In this document: positions 7,197 to 15,704 of the stretch, piece after piece
How the letters are laid out: every line of letters begins with the position of its first letter
Position numbering within the stretch: the stretch's first letter is position 1
DNA from: JAAYCI01 sp964369525
GTDB taxonomy: Bacteria; Bacillota; Clostridia; Oscillospirales; Ruminococcaceae
Reading direction: 5' to 3'
Assembly (NCBI GenBank): GCA_964369525.1
Contig: CAYJEW010000015.1
Location: 1 to 46,932, forward strand
Length of the DNA: 46,932 nt
Notes under the pieces: generated by a model
The model's input: the letters and a program-made list of their open reading frames with translations, nothing else
Databases searched by the model: none
Told to the model about the DNA's origin: nothing
Translations under genes and position numbers: made by a program

Positions 7197-7661
7197 ATGG
7201 TAACAAAACTGTGCAGCCTGCTTGAAGAAAAAAAAGGTAGGTTTTTAATGTATGAAAAAGCCACACTGGATTTGCTTATCTGTGATGCGGAAGACATAGA
7301 AAAGTATATCACAAAGCGAAGCGAGCTGGCAACCGAGATAGAGGGTATTGATGAAGAACTTTTGCGGACCTACTCGTCTGCCGATAATGCTGTACTGCTA
7401 GAAAAGATTGTGAAGGCCAGAATGGATTTTGAGCAAGTGCCAAGCGAGTATCAGATGGTTTTTTATGCGTCGCAAGCAGTGCGTAGCGTGGCGGGGCGAA
7501 TACAACAAAGTGACAAGCAGGTTGTGGAACGCCTGCAAAAGTTACGTGTGCAGGCGCTTGAGAGTGTGAAGAAAAACCAAAATCTGCCTAAAATCAAAAA
7601 ATATCTCACGGATTTATCCGAGCTGCCGGCGCAGGGAAGCCTACGGAATAAAAAAGTGTAA
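7197..7661 (+). CDS. FliT/FlgN-like flagellar chaperone upstream of fliD
   Basis: A 154-residue, all-helical protein immediately upstream of fliD, the usual place for the cap chaperone FliT or a second FlgN-like protein. The N-terminus (TKLCSLLEEKKGRFLMYEKATLDLL) and the heptad pattern through DAEDIEKYITKRSELATEIEGIDEELL are typical of the FlgN/FliT helical fold; sequence identity is too low to separate the two. The ATG at 7197 keeps the first family-like helix but has a distant ribosome site; an ATG at 7248 has AAAAAGGTAGG upstream and is a credible alternative (137 residues). Probable substrate: FliD. Confidence 0.68.
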   Translation: MVTKLCSLLEEKKGRFLMYEKATLDLLICDAEDIEKYITKRSELATEIEGIDEELLRTYSSADNAVLLEKIVKARMDFEQVPSEYQMVFYASQAVRSVAGRIQQSDKQVVERLQKLRVQALESVKKNQNLPKIKKYLTDLSELPAQGSLRNKKV

Positions 7662-7686
7662 TAGTATAACTTTTTTTGTATTTTAT

Positions 7687-7713
7687 TTAATTTTTTCAAT
7701 ATGCTGCCGTATA
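7687..7713 (+). promoter_or_regulatory. Sigma-28 (SigD)-type promoter of fliD-fliS
   Basis: TTAA (7687-7690), 15-bp spacer, GCCGTATA (7706-7713), lying about 70 bp upstream of the fliD start. It matches the SigD consensus and the layout of the flgM promoter; fliD is a sigma-28 gene in B. subtilis. Confidence 0.65.
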
Positions 7714-7781
7714 AATATATATAAGAATCGTGTTTGGTGCTTGCTGTTATTTTTGGCAAGCAACAGGAAGGATGGAGTTCT

Positions 7782-10700
7782 ATGGCAATAAATTCACTTA
7801 GCGCTTCAAGTTATGGTATGTCGGGCCTTGCCTCGGGCATGAATACACAAGACATTGTGGAACAAATGCTGAGCGGCACTCAGGCCAAAATAGACAGTAC
7901 CATGCAAGACAAGATGACACTGGAAACCAAGCAGGCTATGTATCGCGAAGTGTCGAGCAAGTTGAAGGCGTTACAGTCGAGCTTTTTAAGCTTTACATCG
8001 AGCACAAATTTGTTGTCTAACTCGTTTTATAATACAATGACATCCACTGTTACCGCGTCGGGCGATTTATCGGCGGCATTTTCGGTAACGGCTTCATCGC
8101 AGGCGTTTGTGGGAACAACCAGCCTTGATTATATTCAGCAGCTGGCCAGCGCACGTACCGAAAAAACAAATGTAGACGCAAGCGCAGGAGTGGCGGGGCA
8201 GCTAAATAGCGCCGCTGCTAAAAATCTGCTGGATTCTTATAGAGGCGAAGATGCAGTGCTTACCATCAAAGTGGGTGAGCAAAGCGTTAATATAGATGAT
8301 GCCCCATTGCTATTCTCCGGAAAATCGCAGAGTGAAGTAGCGGCTATTTTAAACCAGAAATTTGCAGATGAGGGTATGGGTGCAGAGGCGCGGTTTGTGA
8401 ACAACGAGCTGCAGATTATTGCGGACGACCCAGACGCGTACATAGAAGTGTACGGCAACCAGAATACCACATCGGAAGACCCAACGCTTTCGATGAAAAT
8501 GTTTGGCAGTGGCATAGACAAGCTTAGCGGTCAGGGCGAGTTTACCGCATCGATAAACACAGAGCTCTATCAGCCGAGCTTTGAGGTGAATCTCGACGGG
8601 CGCCAACAGACAATAAACCTCGATTTGAATGCGCTGAACGCATATGCAAACGGTGGGGATAACACTGAACTATTAAACGACATAAACACCCAGCTGAAAA
8701 GATATTTTGGTGCCGGTGTAACGGCCGAGGTGGACAGTCTTGGCAGAATTGAGTTTAACGCAGGTGCAAAAAGCCAAAAATTCACCATTACAGGCGAGCA
8801 TGATGTTGTGGGCATTTTTGGGGTGGTTAGCGGTATTTCTAACAAGCTAAACACGAACCTTGCGCTAAAAGATCTTAACTTTGCAGAGCCGTTGCAGGGT
8901 AGCCATCACGTGTTTATGGTGAATGGAATAGAGTTTGCCTATGATTCTGATGCATCGCTGGGAACTATTATTAATGATATCAATGGCAGCAAGGCGGGTG
9001 TGAAAATATCTTACCTTGAAGCTGAGGATAGGTTTGTGGTGCAAAGCTCTGAGACCGGTGCCGGCAGCATGGAGTTTGAGGTGTCGCAAACAGAGGGCAA
9101 CCTAATGAGCGTGCTTTTTGGCGAAAAGGGCGCAAACACCGCAATAGGCTATGGCATAAACATGGACATGACCAGCCAGCTTGCTGTGACCGACGCCGAC
9201 ATTGCAAACGGTGGCTCCTTTACATTTAATATAAATGGCAACAACTACAATTTTAAGGTATCGCGCGATAATGATGAGCCGCAGTTCACGCTGGAAACAT
9301 TTACCGAAGAGATGAACAAAGCGTTTGAGAATACATTCGGTACAAGTGCAGACGGCACACAAGAAATTGAGTTTTTACAGCAGGACGGTAAGTTTACCAT
9401 TCGTGCAAACAATGATGATTTTGTTGTTAAAGCGGTAGAGTACGACGAAAATACCAATACGCATATGCTTGGTTTTGTGGAGAACCAGTCCACATTGGCA
9501 GCAGATGCTTCGTTTACGCTGAGTGAAACAGGCATATCGTTTGGCGAGGGCGCCAGCATTGACATTGAGTTTGGCGCACATAGTGTGAGCATAGACTCAT
9601 CGGAGCTTGCCGGCAATTTGACCATACAAGGCGTTGAAAATTTAATTAACTCGCGCATACGCGAGGAGCTGGGCATTACCGACAACACTACCATGCACCC
9701 ATTTGTCTCATTTGATGAGAACAGCGGGGCGTTTCGCCTGACAACGCAAGATGGCATGCCAATGACCATATCAATGAACGAGGGTACCGGTACGGGCGCT
9801 GCCGCAAGCACAGGGCTGGACAAACTGTTTGGTGCACAGAGCATTTCGGTTGGGCATGAGCCAGAGCTACCTGCGGGTGCTACCGAGTTCCGCAGTGTAA
9901 CAGATGAAGGCCGAAATGCAATATTTAGTTATGAAGGCTCTGTGATGGAGCGTGCGTCCAACTCGTTTACTATAAACGGGCTTACATTTACACTAAATAA
10001 TACTACGGTGAAAAACACCATAGAGCACGCCGCGGTGGGCACAGAAGGTGATGCAGACTATGTGCCTGCGTGGACAGAGTATGAGTATCATGAACCAACC
10101 AGCATTACGACCACACGCGATACAGACAAAATAGTGGACGGCATAGTAGAGTATCTGGCGCTATACAACGAGACGGTTAACTATATTACCGAGCTTGTGC
10201 GTGCAGATGCTACATATAAAGATTATCCGCCACTTACAGATGAGCAAAAATCTGCAATGAGCGACCGCGAGATAGAGCTTTGGGAAGAAAAGGCGCAGGA
10301 AGGCCTATTGCGCAACGATTTATACCTAGAGCGGGTGCTGCAGGACATGCGTTCGGCCATGTACACACAACCGGACGCCAGCAGTATTGCAATATACGAT
10401 TTGGGGATATCCACAAGTTTCTATTCGAGCGATGGTAACTTTAACGCTGAAAGCATCGATGACCTACGTGCAGCCATTGAGAACGACCCTGAAGCTGTGC
10501 GCCAATTGTTTGCGGGCGAAGGTGGCATTATGGAGCTGGTGAACGATGCCATTAACTCGGCAACCACCTCCAGCTACGGCAGCCCGGGATATATTACAGC
10601 GGTTGCGGGTTCCAGCGCGCTGGATACATCCTCGACTATCTATAAGGAAATTGAGGATCTAGACGAGCAGCTGCTAACGCTGGAAGACCGATACTGGAGC

Positions 10701-10796
10701 GAGTACGATAGATATTGGTCGGAGTTTAACGCAATGGAATTGCTTATTCAAGAGATGAACTCGCAGAGTTCATGGCTATCGCAACAACTGGCTTGA
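7782..10796 (+). CDS. fliD: FliD, filament cap protein (HAP2), unusually long
   Basis: The pentameric cap that folds flagellin at the filament tip. The N-terminus has SSYGMSGLASGMNTQDIVEQML (family motif GLASGLDTxxIV) and coiled coil; the C-terminus (DEQLLTLEDRYWSEYDRYWSEFNAMELLIQEMNSQSSWLSQQL) is the conserved FliD tail, near-complete. It starts at ATG 7782 behind AGGAAGGA; the frame is open upstream but lacks a start with ribosome site. At 1004 residues it is about twice the usual 450-550. The excess is in the exposed D2-D3 region (about 150-770), built of repeated FxxNGxxF-type beta segments (FMVNGIEFAYD, FNINGNNYNF, FTINGLTFTL). Upstream sigma-28-type promoter; fliS follows. Confidence 0.93.
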   Translation: MAINSLSASSYGMSGLASGMNTQDIVEQMLSGTQAKIDSTMQDKMTLETKQAMYREVSSKLKALQSSFLSFTSSTNLLSNSFYNTMTSTVTASGDLSAAFSVTASSQAFVGTTSLDYIQQLASARTEKTNVDASAGVAGQLNSAAAKNLLDSYRGEDAVLTIKVGEQSVNIDDAPLLFSGKSQSEVAAILNQKFADEGMGAEARFVNNELQIIADDPDAYIEVYGNQNTTSEDPTLSMKMFGSGIDKLSGQGEFTASINTELYQPSFEVNLDGRQQTINLDLNALNAYANGGDNTELLNDINTQLKRYFGAGVTAEVDSLGRIEFNAGAKSQKFTITGEHDVVGIFGVVSGISNKLNTNLALKDLNFAEPLQGSHHVFMVNGIEFAYDSDASLGTIINDINGSKAGVKISYLEAEDRFVVQSSETGAGSMEFEVSQTEGNLMSVLFGEKGANTAIGYGINMDMTSQLAVTDADIANGGSFTFNINGNNYNFKVSRDNDEPQFTLETFTEEMNKAFENTFGTSADGTQEIEFLQQDGKFTIRANNDDFVVKAVEYDENTNTHMLGFVENQSTLAADASFTLSETGISFGEGASIDIEFGAHSVSIDSSELAGNLTIQGVENLINSRIREELGITDNTTMHPFVSFDENSGAFRLTTQDGMPMTISMNEGTGTGAAASTGLDKLFGAQSISVGHEPELPAGATEFRSVTDEGRNAIFSYEGSVMERASNSFTINGLTFTLNNTTVKNTIEHAAVGTEGDADYVPAWTEYEYHEPTSITTTRDTDKIVDGIVEYLALYNETVNYITELVRADATYKDYPPLTDEQKSAMSDREIELWEEKAQEGLLRNDLYLERVLQDMRSAMYTQPDASSIAIYDLGISTSFYSSDGNFNAESIDDLRAAIENDPEAVRQLFAGEGGIMELVNDAINSATTSSYGSPGYITAVAGSSALDTSSTIYKEIEDLDEQLLTLEDRYWSEYDRYWSEFNAMELLIQEMNSQSSWLSQQLA

Positions 10797-10830
10797 TAAC
10801 AAACACTAACACACAAAAGAGGGATATGCT

Positions 10831-11241
10831 ATGAATTCATACGAAAAATATCAGCGCCAAATGGTGACCACCATGACCCAAGGTGATATGTTGCTGAAAT
10901 TATATGATGAAGTTATCAAGCAGATAGATATTGCAAGGCTGGCAATAGAGCAAAAAAAGATACCCGAAATGGATAAAGCAATAAATAAAGCAGAAAAAAT
11001 TATTAGGTATCTTCGTACTTCATTGGATTTTAGATACCCAATTTCCAAAGAATTATCTAAATTATATGATTTTTTTGGCACTCAGCTTGTTATGGCTAAT
11101 GTCAAGAAGGATGCTAGACACCTGAATGATATACAACCTTTAATACGTGATTTGCGCGATACCTTTGATCAATGCATTAAGCAGGATCGCAGTGCACGTA
11201 CTGCGGCAGGCAGCGCAAAGGCGATAGGAAATGTGGTATAA
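10831..11241 (+). CDS. fliS: FliS, flagellin export chaperone
   Basis: Cytoplasmic four-helix chaperone that wraps the flagellin C-terminus and prevents premature polymerisation; in B. subtilis it is also part of the FliW-CsrA homeostatic loop. The 136-residue protein has the family opening SYEKYQRQMVTTMTQGDMLLKLYDEVIKQI, the N-terminal hydrophobic core and the C-terminal helix IQPLIRDLRDTFDQCIK. The codon use is AT-richer than in fliD. AGAGGG ribosome site. It lies directly after fliD, as in most Bacillota, although no flagellin gene is in the window. Confidence 0.93.
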   Translation: MNSYEKYQRQMVTTMTQGDMLLKLYDEVIKQIDIARLAIEQKKIPEMDKAINKAEKIIRYLRTSLDFRYPISKELSKLYDFFGTQLVMANVKKDARHLNDIQPLIRDLRDTFDQCIKQDRSARTAAGSAKAIGNVV

Positions 11242-11291
11242 TAGGCATCTAAGGGATTATAGGTACACCTAACCACAGCAGACGAAATTTG

Positions 11292-11340
11292 AACTAGGCA
11301 TGGACGCCGAGAGTATCAAGGTGTCCATGCCTAGTTTTTT
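11292..11340 (+). terminator. Intrinsic terminator after fliS
   Basis: Perfect 14-bp stem, AACTAGGCATGGAC (11292-11305) with GTCCATGCCTAGTT (11323-11336), followed by TTTTTT. It closes the fliD-fliS transcript. Confidence 0.85.
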
Positions 11341-11386
11341 GCATGTATGGACACAAGGCAATGCAGTTGTCCATACATGCAAAAAA
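11335..11386. repeat. 19-bp perfect inverted repeat overlapping the fliS terminator
   Basis: TTTTTTGCATGTATGGACA (11335-11353) and its exact complement (11368-11386) with a 14-nt loop. Its left arm includes the T-run of the terminator, and GTGTCCAT (11321-11328) can pair with ATGGACAC (11347-11354), so the two hairpins are mutually exclusive. Confidence 0.7.
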
Positions 11387-11469
11387 TAGGACCTGTGTAA
11401 CTGCGGGCAGGCACATGCAATGAATTACGTATTTATGCATGTTTTCTAGTGAAAATCGAATTTTGGGTA

Positions 11470-11498
11470 TTGCACTTTTGTAGTAGGGGTGCTATCAT
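11470..11498 (+). promoter_or_regulatory. Sigma-A promoter of the fla/che operon
   Basis: TTGCAC (11470-11475), 17-bp spacer, TATCAT (11493-11498); both hexamers are 5 of 6 to consensus. It lies 40 bp upstream of flgB, matching the B. subtilis arrangement in which sigma-A drives the early fla/che genes. Confidence 0.75.
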
Positions 11499-11537
11499 AA
11501 TCACAAGATATATTCAGGTATAAGGAGGGGAGAAACA

Positions 11538-11948
11538 ATGCTGTTTGACACAAACACAACCCTAACCGCACAGGCAAGTTTGGATGCACTTTGGATGCAA
11601 ACCCAGGTTATTTCGAACAACATGGCCAACGTGGACACCCCCGGTTTTAAAGCTTCAACCGTTAGTTTTGAGGCGGCTTTGTCGCAGGCAAGCAGGCAAC
11701 AAAATGTGGAGGGCCAAGAGGTGGGCGTGAACGGCGCTGCTGCAAGTAGTGGCGGTGCAGGCGTGCACCAGGCGCGCGTATCTACCGACCCGTCAACCTC
11801 GGTGCGCATAGACGGAAATAACGTAGTGTTGGAGGAGCAGCAAAGCGAACTGTGGAAAACATATGCGCAGTACAGCTATCTGCTAGACCGTATATCAGGG
11901 CACTACAACACGATAGGCACGGCCATTAACAACATGAAAACCACATAA
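11538..11948 (+). CDS. flgB: FlgB, proximal rod protein
   Basis: First gene of the large fla/che operon. FlgB builds the proximal rod, crossing the cell wall outside the MS ring. Its 136 residues carry the rod-protein signature ALWMQTQVISNNMANVDTPGFKAS (ANxDTPGFK) near residues 19-42 and the C-terminal family helix SYLLDRISGHYNTIGTAINNMK. A Gly/Ala-rich low-complexity stretch occupies about residues 68-80. Start ATG with AAGGAGGGG upstream. Confidence 0.95.
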   Translation: MLFDTNTTLTAQASLDALWMQTQVISNNMANVDTPGFKASTVSFEAALSQASRQQNVEGQEVGVNGAAASSGGAGVHQARVSTDPSTSVRIDGNNVVLEEQQSELWKTYAQYSYLLDRISGHYNTIGTAINNMKTT

Positions 11949-12009
11949 AGCCAAGCCAAACACATAAAGGCAGCATCTGCTTTTGCAAAAAAGAAAGGTG
12001 GCGAAACGA

Positions 12010-12471
12010 GTGTCTTTTCTTAGCACAATGGACATTACCACCTCGGCGTTGACAGCCGAGCGTTTGCGAATGGACGTTATTGCTCAAAATATTGCCAACA
12101 TAGATACAACCCAAACACCCGATGGTGAGCCTTACCGCAGGCAGCTGGTGGTGTTTCAAGAAAGAGAGCTTAACTTTCAATCGGCTTTGGAGCGAGAGGC
12201 CTCTAGAATATCCGGCGCCAGCAGTGGCACAAGCGAGGCGGGCGGCGGAGTGAGGGTGGCCGAAGTGATTGAAGACCCAAGCGATTTTGTCCCCGTTTAT
12301 AATCCAACCCACCCGGACGCAGATGAAGATGGGTATGTTTTGATGCCGAACGTAGACAGAGCCGAGGAAAATATTGACTTGATGGCGGCAACGCACAGCT
12401 ACAATGCCAACATCACCACACTTAATATTATCAAAGCTATGGCTATGAAAGCGGCTGAATTAACCCGATAA
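12010..12471 (+). CDS. flgC: FlgC, proximal rod protein
   Basis: Rod subunit stacked on FlgB. The N-terminus reads FLSTMDITTSALTAERLRMDVIAQNIANIDTT and the C-terminus NVDRAEENIDLMAATHSYNANITTLNIIKAMAMKAAEL, both canonical for FlgC. I take GTG at 12010 as the start (153 residues) because GAAAGGTGG lies about 8 bp upstream; an ATG at 11983 would add a basic tail not seen in the family. The usual NxxTxGYRR is shortened to NIDTTQTPDGEPYRRQ, the FlgC form with a Pro-Asp-Gly insert. Confidence 0.94.
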   Translation: MSFLSTMDITTSALTAERLRMDVIAQNIANIDTTQTPDGEPYRRQLVVFQERELNFQSALEREASRISGASSGTSEAGGGVRVAEVIEDPSDFVPVYNPTHPDADEDGYVLMPNVDRAEENIDLMAATHSYNANITTLNIIKAMAMKAAELTR

Positions 12472-12481
12472 ACATCTGAAG

Positions 12482-12505
12482 ACGGCAGCTAGAGCTGCCG
12501 TTTTC
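12482..12505 (+). terminator. Hairpin between flgC and fliE, probable partial terminator
   Basis: ACGGCAGC and GCTGCCGT around a 4-nt loop, then TTTTC. The gap to fliE is 213 bp and I see no convincing promoter in it, so this may attenuate rather than stop transcription, raising FlgB/FlgC over downstream products. Confidence 0.6.
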
Positions 12506-12684
12506 CCCGTTCTCGTGGGTAGATTTACTAAGGAATATTTCATAGGTAAAACAACTGCATAACGAGAAATAGTTTAAATAGGCAAGAGCTTTTGAAGACA
12601 AACATACGCATAATTTACACTGAAAACGTAGCGAAAATCGCAACATAAGCTGCCCGTAAGTTTGGTAGCTAAGGAGGATATACC

Positions 12685-13005
12685 ATGAGCAATTTTATTG
12701 TGCCAATAAGCAGCCTGCCAACCATATCTTCACTATCGAGCACACAAGGCAAAGCTGCCGCAGGGCAAGCCTCGGACGGCATTACAGGCACATTTTCAGA
12801 TATGCTGTCGGACGCAGTACAGCAGCTGGAGACAACCCGCGATACCGCTAGCGCCAGCACATATGATTTGGCAGTGGGCGGTAGCGACGATTTGCATACG
12901 GGAGCGATAAACTCTGTGAAGTACAGCACGGCGGTAAGCTATGTTTCGGGTATAACAAGCGCGGCTATCAGCGCATATAATGAGCTGATGAGGATGTCGA
13001 TTTAA
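12685..13005 (+). CDS. fliE: FliE, MS ring-rod junction protein
   Basis: Adapter joining the MS ring (FliF) and export gate to the rod (FlgB/FlgC); the first type III flagellar substrate. The 106-residue sequence shows the family core FSDMLSDAVQQLETTRDTASASTYDLAVGGSDDLH near residues 37-72 and the end SAAISAYNELMRMSI, matching the conserved AYxEIMRMxI tail. AAGGAGG ribosome site. Separated from flgC by an unusually long gap holding a hairpin. Confidence 0.93.
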   Translation: MSNFIVPISSLPTISSLSSTQGKAAAGQASDGITGTFSDMLSDAVQQLETTRDTASASTYDLAVGGSDDLHTGAINSVKYSTAVSYVSGITSAAISAYNELMRMSI

Positions 13006-13065
13006 AAGATAAAACATAGTGGATTATGACTATAAGACGTAGAATTTCCGTAAAGGGCGTTGGCG

Positions 13066-14685
13066 ATGAATGAACGAGTAGCTCAGGCAACCGACCAGGT
13101 TAAACAGGCGTTTGGTAAGGTTACCGACGTTTGGCAAAAGCAAGAACCTGTGCGTAAAAAACGAATATTGATGATTGGTGCCGGGCTGATTGCGGTTGCG
13201 CTGGCAGTTGTGATTGTGCTGAATATTTTTAGCGCCCGCTATGTTGTACTTTACGAAGAAATTACCTACGACGAGAGTGTGCAAGGGCTTGGAATTCTGG
13301 AAGCAAACGCCATTGCAGCACGTATTAACGACGCAGGCCTTTTGGAGGTACCGTCCAACCAGATAAACCGTGCAATGGGTATTTTGGCTATACAGGGTAT
13401 ACCAAGCCAGACGCTGGGATATGACATTATTGAGGGGGCCGCAGGGCTTACCACAACCGAGTTTGAGCGGCGGGACGCCTGGGTGCGTCAGCAACAAGAC
13501 CGCCTGCAAGATACAATAAAAACCTACGAAGGTGTGCAGAATGCGATAGTTCAGTTGAACATAGGGACTACGTCGGACAATGTGTGGGACACCGCAACAA
13601 CACAGGCTAGCGGGTCGGTTACGGTGCACATGCAAGAGGGGTACATTCTGGGCAACGGGCAGGTGTCGGGCATTCGGCATCTGGTGGGCTCGGCAGTGGG
13701 TATAGACCCAATGCAGGTTACGGTGCTGGATGGCGAGGGCAACCTGCTTGTTGGCGAAGGCGAAGAGTATGACGCGACAGAGTCGGTTACCGAAAGCTTT
13801 TTGGAGCGCATGAGCCTTGAATCGGAAATAGAGCAAAACTTGATTGATAAAGCGTCTACCGTGATGGAGAGTGTGTTTCCGGATACGTCTTTGTGGAGTG
13901 TTACCTGCACGGCTGATTTGAACTTTGACGCGATGGTAACCGAAATGAAAGAGTATAGCCCGCTGGAGGGTACGGTTCACGGCGTGGTGGATGAAGAAGA
14001 GATAGACGCAGTACTTGGGCTTGGGCAGTATGCAGAGGGGGTTGTGGGCGAGACCGACAACACCGACGTGCCGATTTATGTAGATAATGACAACGACGGC
14101 GAAGTGGATGATGTGGACTATTATCGCTATCGTGATTATGCGGTTAGCTATGTGCTAAGCCAGATAGAAAAGGACGGCCCAACGCTGGAAGGCGCTACGC
14201 TGTCGGTAACGGTAAACGCCGCGCCCGACGCAGAGCTGATGCAACAGTTGCGTACATCGGTGGCGTTTGCTACAAACCTACCGCTGGAATCGGTAACGGT
14301 GCAGGCTTACCTAGTGGCACAGCCTGAAGAGCCTGTTGTGGAGCCTTGGTGGTCGTTTATTGTGGGCGAAGATGCATCGCCGTGGACGTTGTTTATCATC
14401 ATTGGCGTAGTGGTAGTACTTATTATGGTGCTGGTGCTGGTGATATTGATACGCAACAGGGCAAAGCGCAAGCGTAAAGCGGCCGAGATGGCACTGGTGG
14501 CGGCGGAAGAGGAAGAGGCACAGCGCATTAAAGCCGAGATAGAAGAACGAAAACGGCAGCTTAAAAACGCGGCTATTGGTGACGAGAGCGAGAATGCCAT
14601 TACCAATGAGGTACGAGAGTTTGCCCGTAGCAACCCAGAAATTGCCGCTAACCTGCTGAGAAACTGGCTGAAGGATGGTGAATAA
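13066..14685 (+). CDS. fliF: FliF, flagellar MS-ring protein
   Basis: Forms the membrane MS ring on which rod, C-ring and export gate assemble. A first membrane helix (about residues 31-50) precedes the ring-building motifs: RYVVLYEEITYDESVQGLGILEAN and YEGVQNAIVQLNI. A second helix follows near 440-465 (WTLFIIIGVVVVLIMVLVLVILI), then a charged cytoplasmic tail ending NEVREFARSNPEIAANLLRNWLKDG, the FliG-binding peptide. TTG 13060 is possible, but AAGGG spacing favours ATG 13066 (539 residues). The periplasmic part has an acidic insert VDNDNDGEVDDVDYY. Confidence 0.95.
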   Translation: MNERVAQATDQVKQAFGKVTDVWQKQEPVRKKRILMIGAGLIAVALAVVIVLNIFSARYVVLYEEITYDESVQGLGILEANAIAARINDAGLLEVPSNQINRAMGILAIQGIPSQTLGYDIIEGAAGLTTTEFERRDAWVRQQQDRLQDTIKTYEGVQNAIVQLNIGTTSDNVWDTATTQASGSVTVHMQEGYILGNGQVSGIRHLVGSAVGIDPMQVTVLDGEGNLLVGEGEEYDATESVTESFLERMSLESEIEQNLIDKASTVMESVFPDTSLWSVTCTADLNFDAMVTEMKEYSPLEGTVHGVVDEEEIDAVLGLGQYAEGVVGETDNTDVPIYVDNDNDGEVDDVDYYRYRDYAVSYVLSQIEKDGPTLEGATLSVTVNAAPDAELMQQLRTSVAFATNLPLESVTVQAYLVAQPEEPVVEPWWSFIVGEDASPWTLFIIIGVVVVLIMVLVLVILIRNRAKRKRKAAEMALVAAEEEEAQRIKAEIEERKRQLKNAAIGDESENAITNEVREFARSNPEIAANLLRNWLKDGE

Positions 14686-14687
14686 TC

Positions 14688-15704
14688 GTGGCTGGACAAG
14701 GTAGCTCTAAAATGTCTAATAAGACCCGTGCGGCGGCGGTTATCGTATCTTTGGGCGCAAGCGAGGCTGCAGAGGTTTATAAATATCTGCGTGAAGATGA
14801 GATAGAACAGCTATCGCTCGAGGTGGCAAAGCTTGAGATGCTGCCACCGGACGAGCTAAAGGACATCATAGACGATTTTTACGGGCTTTGCGTTACCCAA
14901 AAGGTAATTAATGAGGGCGGCGTGGATTATGCTCGAGATGTTTTGGAAAAAGCGTTTGGTCCACAGCAGGCCGCAAACTTGATGGACAGGGTTTCGAAAA
15001 GTTTGCGCACAAAGGCGTTTGATTTTGTGCGTAAAGCCGACTATAAAAACCTGCTCTCCATTTTGCAAAATGAGCATCCGCAAACCATTGCGCTTATTTT
15101 GTCGTACGCAAAATCGGACCAAGCAAGCCAGATTATCAGCGAGCTGCCCGGAGAGGTGCGCATAGACGTAATTGAGCGAATTGCCAATCTAGACCGTGCC
15201 TCGCCCGACGTAATAAGCGTGGTGGAAGCAACGCTAGAGAAGAAGTTTGGCAATATTGTTTCGGTAGACCTTGTAGAGCTGGGCGGCGTGCCGTATGTGG
15301 CTGAAATTATGAACACGGTAGACCGCAGTACCGAAAAACAGATATTTGACGAGCTTGGAATTAAAGACCCGGAACTTGCCGACAACATCCGCAAGCTTAT
15401 GTTTGTGTTTGAAGATATTGTTTATCTGGACGACATCTCTATTCAGCGATTCCTGCGCGAGGTAGACACAAAAGACCTTGCTGTGGCGCTGAAAGCAGGC
15501 AACGCCGAGGTTTCGCGCGTTATATTCCAAAACATGTCTAAGCGTTCGCAAGAGAGTGTGGCCAGCGATATCGAATACCTGCACAACGTGCGTATGCGTG
15601 ATGTGGAAGAAGCACAGCAGCGTATTGTGGACTCTATCCGCAGGCTGGAAGAAGAGGGCGAGCTTGTTATTAGCAAGGGTGGAAAGGATGAGGTGATTGC
15701 CTAA
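14688..15704 (+). CDS. fliG: FliG, rotor/switch protein
   Basis: C-ring subunit that transmits torque from MotA and switches rotation on CheY-P input. Its 338 residues cover FliG-N (KTRAAAVIVSLGASEAAEVYKYL), the middle domain with EHPQTIALILSY (EHPQ motif, about residues 125-136) and the C-terminal torque domain with charged residues in DLAVALKAGNAEVSRVIFQNMSKR. GTG start with AAGGATGGTGA upstream, only 2 bp after the fliF stop; overlaps fliH by 8 bp. Confidence 0.96.
   Translation: MAGQGSSKMSNKTRAAAVIVSLGASEAAEVYKYLREDEIEQLSLEVAKLEMLPPDELKDIIDDFYGLCVTQKVINEGGVDYARDVLEKAFGPQQAANLMDRVSKSLRTKAFDFVRKADYKNLLSILQNEHPQTIALILSYAKSDQASQIISELPGEVRIDVIERIANLDRASPDVISVVEATLEKKFGNIVSVDLVELGGVPYVAEIMNTVDRSTEKQIFDELGIKDPELADNIRKLMFVFEDIVYLDDISIQRFLREVDTKDLAVALKAGNAEVSRVIFQNMSKRSQESVASDIEYLHNVRMRDVEEAQQRIVDSIRRLEEEGELVISKGGKDEVIA

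Noticed and set aside
13030..13980. A 316-codon minus-strand open frame opposite fliF
   Set aside because: Antisense of a clear fliF; no ribosome site, and composition is typical of antisense frames (His, Cys, Arg-rich).
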